Shown here piece after piece: positions 12,101 to 15,947 of a stretch of 15,947 nucleotides of DNA (position 1 is the first letter of the stretch; every line of letters starts with the position of its first letter). The notes under the pieces were generated by a model. The model saw nothing but the letters and a program-made list of their open reading frames with translations, was not told the origin of the DNA and ran no database searches. Location of the stretch: positions 966,268 to 982,214 of the forward strand of contig NW_019091415.1 in the NCBI RefSeq assembly GCF_001949145.1, given 5' to 3'. This DNA comes from Acanthaster planci. Lineage: Eukaryota; Echinodermata; Asteroidea; Valvatida; Acanthasteridae. The position numbers were made by a program, and so were the translations under genes.

Positions 12101-15100
12101 CTGTTGTGTATGTTCTGTTGGAATATCAACTAAGTGCTCTGTAAACCAAGGTGGTGAATTTGACAAAGGCTGGAAAGGCAAGTCCTAGATAGCTTAAAAA
12201 AGACTTGCTGTCAATACCTACTATAACAAAGTTATAAGAGAAAGAACAACATTGCTTGTTGGAGGTAATGAAAAGCTCAATATGGCTGTAAGAGAATTTT
12301 GAGATTTTATGCCTGGTTCCAAACAAGACAAAACCTTTTTCGAAAAGATGCAGCTAATTTAACCATATGCTGCCGGGTTAAATTAAAATGGCCGTCCACA
12401 AAAACAACCGTTTTTCAAGATTATCCGTTTTCAAAATTCTTCAAAAAATTCATTACTTCATGTACTGGGCATTTACACCCACACGAATGACTGTCTGGTG
12501 GCTACTCTAATCTGACAGACAGCATCTATTGATGCCCGTATATTTCAGCCAGGCTTGCTGCCTTGTAAAGAGAGCCCAGATTGTGTGGTGTTGTATGATT
12601 TTCTTTTGTGCTCGAAACTGGAGCAGTTCGCTGCTTGCGTCTTTTTCACTGGGGCCAGATTAGCATGCAGCGGTATTGTGTTGCTCAGCACTGCAGCGCT
12701 GGAGAGCTTTCATCCGTGGTTGTAATCCTTTGTATTGAATGCCACAAATAGTGGTATAGTGTTTCCAAAAAAGGGCAGATTACCGCTGCTACTGACAACT
12801 GAAAAAAATGTTCTTTAGGTCCCAGCAGCTCGTTCTTTTGTTCAGATAGCGTTCTTTTATTACAAGACCTGGCTCCTTTGTCCAATTTCAGGCTCCCAGG
12901 CTATGCATACAAACATAAGGTACCCGATACCTAGCTAACCAGCACAATGTGGTTAACAACTGTTTAATGACTGCTGTAATATTGAAAAGGAACAGCCACA
13001 GAACAGCTGTGATCATCCTCATCCAAGAAGTTTAATATGATTCAAATATTATGTAGTTGAGCAAATTTTTTGAAACTCAATGGCGAGTACATGCATATTT
13101 CACAGCCAGACCACAATCATGTGGCATATGGCCTATGAATAGTGTTAAAATATGTCAGATTTCTTGAGATTGGCTGCAGCAGCCGTAATTCACAGTTTTA
13201 ACGTGGTACTTGTGGTAGGCAAAGACCATCTAAAATGGAAATCCACATTGAGTTCAAAAAGAGCCACTGTATCAATTTAAACTGTAGTAGTTTAGGACAA
13301 CTGATACAATCCAGAAAACCCATTTGGCATTTCTAGGGATAACTTTCCAATACAGAGCAAAACTACCACCAAAGTTTCTTGTATCAATGGCAAATTTCTT
13401 TTTGCTTCATGTAACACTTTTTATTTGTTAAGTCTATAGGATCTGTTTCAGGTGATTTCAAAGAAAACGCACCTGATCTGTTTTAATTGTGATCAATTGT
13501 GATTTAAGGAATTTTGTCAGAACTGTCTTAACTTCCAATCTTTAATAATCGGACAATATTGTGTAATATTAAAGTAATTCAAAACAGGTCTTGAGAAGTT
13601 CTCAATCCCCATTTTGAAATCGGATTAAAATTTCACGAGAAGTAAAATGTTATAACAAGTCAGATCACAGCTGAATAGAGAAGACAAGAAAAGTTCCAGA
13701 TCAAATGGAAAGAAGAATTATTCAAGCAAACCAATTATTAGTCACTGCAGCAACCTTGGATGAGTGAATAGGTTAGGGATTTCAGTCTTACACACTATGA
13801 GTAGCAGGACTGTCGTCAAGTCCTTCACAAGTCAAGTCATAAGTCCTACACGAGTCCAGTCACAAGTCCTTCACAAGTCCAGTCAAAAGTCCAGACACAA
13901 GTCCTTCATAAGTCCGGTCACAAGTCCAGTCACAAGTCCAGTCACAAGTCCTTTCCAAGTCCAGTTACAAATCCCTCACCAGTCTAGTCACAAGTCCTTC
14001 ACAAGTCCCGTCACAAATGCTTCACAAGTCCAGTCGCAAATCCAGTCACAAGTCCTTTCCAAGTCCAGTTACAAGTTCCTCACAAGTCCAGTCACAAGTC
14101 CTTCATAAGTCCGGTCACAAGTCCAGTCATAAGTCCTTCACAAGTCCAGTCACAAGTCCAGTTACAAGTCCCTCACAAGTCCAGTCACAAGTCCCGTCAC
14201 AAATCCTTCACAAGTCCAGTCACAAATCCAGTCACAAGTCCTTTCCAAGTCCAGTAACAAGTCCCTCACAAGTCCAGTCACAAGTCCTTCACAAGTCCAG
14301 TCACAAGTCATTTCACAAGTCCAGTAGCAGGTCCTCTCGTAAGTCCAGCCATAGTCCAGTCACAAGTATTAAAAACAATAAACAATGACAGACTGGTTTT
14401 GTCATGGTTCATCTGAATAGCTTGTAACTTGGTTTAATACTTGGTCTACTGTGTAGCAAGGTTAAGGTTAATGGGACAAGATCAGATGAGCGGCATGATG
14501 AGTGAATACCTTTGGCAGTGATTTGAATTTTTCCTTGATATTTTTCCAGATTGGGCCAATGAAGGTAGCTTTAGGCAGTCTGTCAATGCCAACTAAAACA
14601 GCCTGAAATGAAAAGCCATGCAAGACACTAATAAGGAAAACAGCCAGCAAGTGACTACGGTACCTGGTCTTTCTGAGATTTATACTTGTCCTTAATGACA
14701 GCCCACACTGGCCCAGTGAAAGTGGGCTTGATTACTTGATCAACGCCACCCAACAAAACCTGTGAAGAAGTACAGTGTGATAGTGCAGAAAACAGCGGCA
14801 TTATACAAAAGGATTACACAAAAAGTGAAACATCAGGAAGCAAGGAACCCAGTAACTGTGGTAATCATTTACATCACCTCATGCATGTCATACGTATTGA
14901 CAGGTTGCTACGGTACATGTACATTTATACATCTGTGTGGTAGCAAGCATCTCATTGGGGCAACCCATTGACTATTGATTACTTTCTTCATAGCACAGAA
15001 AGCTTAGTTCTTCTGACAAGAACTACCAGATCTCCACCACAATCAATTACTTTTTGAGTTATTTTGCTCAACTGAAGTGACTAATGATGAACCGCATGTG

Positions 15101-15624
15101 GCAAATACAAAATTAGCTTGAGACATTTTCTTTAAATGAGAAACTGGCTAATATCGTGTAATTTTAAACAAATATCTCAAATCTCAAATGCAGGGGCATG
15201 GCATGTGGACACAGCTAGCTTTGCCGATTCCGAAAGGTTCAACAACACATCCAAACAATTTAGTGGCATTCCAGCGAGAGTAACAATGTTATCACAAGAA
15301 GGTGCACTCCAAACCTAAATCCTAAGTCCTACATTCATTTTTTAAAATAATTCAGAAAATAATACTCATAATTTTGGCAAAGCTGTGCCAATGAGGAAAT
15401 CCACAATTGGGCCAAATCTCATTCCTGAAATTTTTGAAAGGCAAGCCAAGACCCAGTTTGCCTTACTATGCATGTGACTGAATATCAGATTTTGAAAAAG
15501 AGAGAACACCAGAATAAGCTTCAAGTGTTTCAATTCTTTACTCACCTTTGCTTCTTCTTCTGACACTTCCCCGTCCCCGTCTGAATCAAATTCTTTATGG
15601 TCAGCCAACTCTCCAGGGGTAATT
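5964..15624 (-). CDS. PRKCSH: Glucosidase II beta subunit, C-terminal exons (gene continues past 15947)
   Basis: Composite gene entry. Exons in transcript order: 15624-15546, 14759-14664 (2a) and/or 14602-14510 (2b), 11072-10766, 8903-8744, 7959-7885, 6924-6825, 6113-5964. Every joint has GT/AG and matching phase, giving 321 residues with 2a or 320 with 2b. The order EF-hand, acidic linker, coiled coil, MRH domain, HDEL matches GIIbeta of animals. The known role of this family is to hold the catalytic alpha subunit in the ER lumen and to bind mannose of N-glycans through the MRH domain, which aids glucose trimming in the calnexin cycle. Six cysteines of the MRH domain align with the human ones. 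The 5' exons (signal peptide, LDLa repeats, first EF-hand) are outside the window, so promoter and start codon are not seen. Introns run from 61 to about 3,440 nt. Family identity is very secure; the exon 2a/2b usage is inferred. Confidence 0.96.
6114..6824 (-). other. Intron between exons 6 and 7
   Basis: A 711-nt intron with a GTAAGA donor and CCCCAAG acceptor. Open frames on both strands across 6407-6714 match nothing I recognise, and no exon call is supported. A GGGGCAGATGCCCC hairpin lies near 6666-6679. Confidence 0.8.
6825..6924 (-). CDS. PRKCSH: PRKCSH exon 6: MRH domain, mannose-binding core
   Basis: This 100-nt exon follows CTTTTTTGCAG and ends ACA TTG before GTAAGA. One base completes the Gly codon, followed by 33 codons: [18 protein letters not shown], then [15 protein letters not shown]. 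It aligns with human TWGSWIGPDHDKFSAMKY and GCWQGPNRST. It contributes the third MRH cysteine (NCW), the Trp residues around the sugar pocket, and the Arg of PDRST, second of the Q-R-E-Y ligand set. It leaves in phase 0. Confidence 0.96.
6925..7884 (-). other. Intron between exons 5 and 6
   Basis: A 960-nt intron with a GTGAGT donor and TTTTTTGCAG acceptor. A small imperfect hairpin lies around 7031-7065. Nothing else was recognised. Confidence 0.85.
7885..7959 (-). CDS. PRKCSH: PRKCSH exon 5: MRH domain, YTYKLCPF segment
   Basis: A short 75-nt exon: one base finishes the Glu codon from exon 4, then 24 codons, then two bases of a Gly codon. The acceptor is GTCTACAG and the donor is TTA GG before GTGAGT. 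The peptide [20 protein letters not shown] continues ETQL and aligns with human YVYRLCPFKLVSQKPKLGGS. It carries the second conserved MRH cysteine (LCPF) and the Gln (TTQRP) that belongs to the Q-R-E-Y mannose-binding set of MRH lectins. The phases agree exactly with exons 4 and 6, which supports a call on such a short exon. Confidence 0.95.
7960..8743 (-). other. Intron between exons 4 and 5
   Basis: A 784-nt intron with a GTAAGC donor and GTCTACAG acceptor. It contains duplicated segment 8438-8590. Nothing else was recognised. Confidence 0.85.
8438..8590. repeat. Diverged intronic duplicate, copy 1
   Basis: It shares ordered blocks with 8961-9100: ACTTTCAAATGA, TTTATGYCACACAGATG, AATTGAGGAATTTCTTYAAGATGT-like and GGCAACTSTAA. 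The copies are separated by coding exon 4 and about 370 bp. It lies in the intron after exon 4. Origin (old local duplication or unnamed interspersed repeat) is undecided. Confidence 0.7.
8744..8903 (-). CDS. PRKCSH: PRKCSH exon 4: coiled coil and start of MRH domain
   Basis: This 160-nt exon follows TTCCTTTCAG. Its first two bases complete a Val codon begun by exon 3, and it ends GAT AGA GA before GTAAGC. Residues begin [14 protein letters not shown], align with human QEARNKFEEAERS, and continue as a heptad-like helix ([15 protein letters not shown]). Next come [13 protein letters not shown] and QCYEFTDRE, which match human SFDFGPNGEFAYL and QCYELTTNE. The Cys in QCYEF is the first of the six MRH cysteines. 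Diverged copies of intronic sequence lie on both sides of this exon (8438-8590 and 8961-9100). Confidence 0.96.
8961..9100. repeat. Diverged intronic duplicate, copy 2
   Basis: Partner of 8438-8590 in the same orientation, in the intron before exon 4 in gene sense. It is bracketed by two copies of a further ~34-bp repeat with core GAATTCAACTCTTGATATCA (8931-8964 and 9115-9150), so the local structure is X-Y-X with another Y across the exon. Confidence 0.7.
9524..10089 (+). mobile_element. piggyBac-like MITE, copy B
   Basis: A 566-bp element with the best-preserved ends of the three: TTAACCACTTGCTGCCGGG on the left and, reversed, TTAACCACTTCCTGCCGGG on the right. Both ends are flanked by TTAA. 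It lies in the intron between PRKCSH exons 3 and 4, orientation opposite to copy A. By eye the central ~350 bp is about 80-85% identical to copy A, so these are not recent sister insertions. Superfamily assignment rests on the TTAA and the terminal motif only. A small unrelated superfamily with the same target site cannot be excluded. Confidence 0.85.
10766..11072 (-). CDS. PRKCSH: PRKCSH exon 3: acidic linker and charged helix
   Basis: This 307-nt exon enters in phase 0 (acceptor CCATGACAG before GTG ACA CCA) and leaves after the first base of a codon (GAA G before GTACAG). It encodes 102 residues plus a split codon. Order: a proline-rich start ([13 protein letters not shown]); a strongly acidic tract with runs such as [17 protein letters not shown]; a basic and charged helix ([15 protein letters not shown]); then [13 protein letters not shown]. 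This last part matches human MPPYDEQTQAFID just before the MRH region. The Glu/Asp-rich linker is a hallmark of animal GIIbeta. The GTG at its 5' edge is the first codon after a splice acceptor and is not a start codon. Confidence 0.95.
12359..12956 (+). mobile_element. piggyBac-like MITE, copy C
   Basis: A 598-bp element, same orientation as copy B, bounded by TTAA. The ends are more diverged: TTAACCATATGCTGCCGGG on the left and, reversed, TTAACCACATTGTGCTGG on the right. The interior shares with B the blocks CGTTTTCAAAATTCTTCAAA, ATATTTCAGCCAGGC, AGCCCAGATTGTG and GGGGCCAGATTAGC. It sits in the long PRKCSH intron between exons 2b and 3. Eroded termini suggest it is the oldest or least constrained copy. 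Confidence 0.82.
13817..14368. repeat. Minisatellite of 11-12-bp units (CAAGTCCAGTCA / CAAGTCCTTCA)
   Basis: About 550 bp of tandem repeat, roughly 45-50 units. It mixes a 12-bp unit CAAGTCCAGTCA and an 11-bp unit CAAGTCCTTCA, with variants such as CAAGTCCCGTCA, AAATCCAGTCA and CTTTCCAAGTCCAGTTA. Higher-order blocks recur, for example the CCTTTCCAAGTCCAGTTACAA type three times, which points to segmental amplification within the array. It lies in the PRKCSH intron after exon 2b, with its near edge about 142 bp past the 2b donor. Open frames across it on the plus strand exist only because the unit has no stop codon. They are not genes. Confidence 0.95.
14510..14602 (-). CDS. PRKCSH: PRKCSH exon 2b: post-EF-hand segment, duplicated copy
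   Basis: This 93-nt exon encodes 31 codons, phase 0 at both ends. The acceptor is TTTTCATTTCAG and the donor is CCAAAG before GTATTC. The peptide runs AVLVGIDR...[16 protein letters not shown]...LPK. It is about 14/31 identical to exon 2a, keeping L, G, D, TF, GP, W, IK, K and KS, with many conservative changes (V/I, D/E, Y/F). Both splice sites and the frame are intact, so it looks like a working alternative exon and not a relic. The main change is on the face after the Trp: AV in 2a becomes KN in 2b, and the C-terminal tail becomes LPK. Expression is not shown by sequence alone. Confidence 0.87.
14603..14663 (-). other. 61-nt intron between duplicated exons 2a and 2b
   Basis: The intron runs from GTACCG to TTTCATTTCAG in the gene sense. 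A plausible branch point in the middle (CTTATTAG region) would lie only about 30-35 nt from the donor. That is close to or below the distance usually tolerated between a 5' splice site and a branch point in animals. It is far shorter than the other introns here (711 to about 3,440 nt), so joining 2a directly to 2b may be hindered. Confidence 0.8.
14664..14759 (-). CDS. PRKCSH: PRKCSH exon 2a: post-EF-hand segment, first copy
   Basis: This 96-nt exon encodes exactly 32 codons, phase 0 at both ends. The acceptor is CTTCTTCACAG and the donor is CAG before GTACCG. The peptide runs VLLGGVDQ...[16 protein letters not shown]...KDQ. It aligns with the stretch after the second EF-hand in human GIIbeta (ALLSGDTQ...VWAAIRDKYRS), including the Trp, the Ile three residues later and the basic DKYKS end. 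It resembles the human sequence slightly more than 2b does (DKYKS against EKFKS). A homologous exon, 2b, lies 61 nt further along the transcript. The pair may be spliced mutually exclusively, or both may be included, since each length is divisible by three. Confidence 0.9.
14760..15545 (-). other. Intron between EF-hand exon and exon 2a
   Basis: A 786-nt intron with a GTGAGT donor and CTTCTTCACAG acceptor. It contains a possible decayed third copy of the duplicated exon at 15372-15461 (see findings). Nothing else was recognised. Confidence 0.8.
15546..15624 (-). CDS. PRKCSH: PRKCSH exon 1 of window: second EF-hand
   Basis: This 79-nt exon follows a TTTTTCTGCAG acceptor and ends AAG before GTGAGT. 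It enters with one base that completes a codon and leaves in phase 0, encoding 26 residues from ITPGEL to EEEAK. It contains a canonical 12-residue EF-hand calcium loop, [12 protein letters not shown], with Asp at positions 1, 3 and 5 and Glu at position 12. This aligns with the second EF-hand of human GIIbeta (loop DTDGDGALSEAE). The first EF-hand must be in an exon beyond the window. If the following intron is retained, the frame stays open for 59 more codons and stops at 15368-15366. Confidence 0.94.
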
Positions 15625-15947
15625 CTGCAGAAAAAGAGGGGAATTGAATGGGATATACCCAAAGGTAGTCGCTGTACCCACTATGTGGGTGTGTGTCAGT
15701 GTTTCCCCTGCCAGTTCAACCATGGGCTAGGCCGCCTCAAGGTTTTTGGAGACCACCTCATACATTTTTGGCTAAAATTGCTGCCTCACAGGTACAGAAT
15801 ACGGGGAAAAAAAATCTTTTCTTTTGTCTTTTTTATGTTTGTCTCGTGATGTTTCAGCATCACATTTTCAGTCTGATCTGCGAATTCCCTACACAACACG
15901 ACACACATGAAATCAATCTGGTTGGTCGTGGTTCCCTACACAACACG
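15625..15947 (-). other. Upstream PRKCSH intron, partial
   Basis: This follows from the acceptor at 15625-15626. The acceptor tract CCCTCTTTTTCTGCAG is good. No further exon was seen up to the window edge; only the short direct repeat at 15885 and 15932 stands out. Confidence 0.75.
15885..15947. repeat. Direct repeat TTCCCTACACAACACG at the window edge
   Basis: The 16-mer occurs at 15885-15900 and again at 15932-15947, 47 bp apart, the second copy ending exactly at the window end. It may be the start of a 47-bp tandem repeat in the upstream PRKCSH intron. Confidence 0.6.

Larger units (their letters stand above)
11073..14509 (-). other. Long intron between exon 2b and exon 3
   Basis: About 3.4 kb, the largest intron in the window. 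It holds the minisatellite at 13817-14368 and MITE copy C at 12359-12956. The stretches 11100-12350 and 12960-13810 show no exon, RNA gene or repeat I can name. Confidence 0.8.

Noticed and set aside
13817-14368. CRISPR-like repeat array
   Set aside because: Units are contiguous 11-12-mers with no unique spacers, in animal DNA.
13764-14388. Two overlapping plus-strand open frames rich in Ser, Pro, Val, Thr, Gln, His and Lys
   Set aside because: They are translations of the 11-12-bp minisatellite, whose unit has no stop codon. Mixed unit lengths keep shifting the frame, and the array lies within a PRKCSH intron on the other strand.

Overview
The window is animal nuclear DNA. Coding sequence occurs only as short exons, and every exon joint that can be checked has GT at the donor, AG at the acceptor and a matching reading phase. 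There are no bacterial-style operons. Nothing fixes the species. The moderately AT-rich composition, short introns and recurrent ACATGTAC palindromes suggest a marine invertebrate (deuterostome or mollusc-like), which is inference only.

One gene is clearly present, on the minus strand: the C-terminal part of the glucosidase II beta subunit (PRKCSH, or GIIbeta), the non-catalytic partner of ER alpha-glucosidase II. Reading down in coordinate, the exons are: EF-hand (15624-15546); two alternative-looking copies of the following segment, 2a (14759-14664) and 2b (14602-14510); an acidic and coiled-coil exon (11072-10766); the start of the MRH region (8903-8744); three further MRH exons (7959-7885, 6924-6825, 6113-5964); then the ER-retention tetrapeptide HDEL and a TAA stop. 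All joints are in phase and yield about 320 residues, against roughly 528 for the whole human protein. The signal peptide, LDLa modules and first EF-hand lie beyond 15947.

The most notable feature is the tandem duplication of the exon after the EF-hand. Copies 2a (96 nt) and 2b (93 nt) are both phase 0, each has its own splice sites, and they encode homologous but clearly diverged peptides (about 45% identical). The intron between them is only 61 nt, which suggests mutually exclusive splicing. About 140 bp past the second copy lies a roughly 550-bp minisatellite of 11-12-bp units.

Three full-length, roughly 570-600-bp elements of one non-autonomous transposon family lie at 5211-5809 (reverse), 9524-10089 and 12359-12956. 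They share terminal inverted repeats of the form TTAACCACTTSCTGCCGGG and are bounded by TTAA, as expected for piggyBac-type MITEs. One is 154 bp past the stop codon and two are in introns.

The left third (1-5200) shows no recognisable gene. It holds an inverted-repeat structure (3225-3443), an unexplained 186-codon open frame (2112-2672) and otherwise apparently non-coding DNA.
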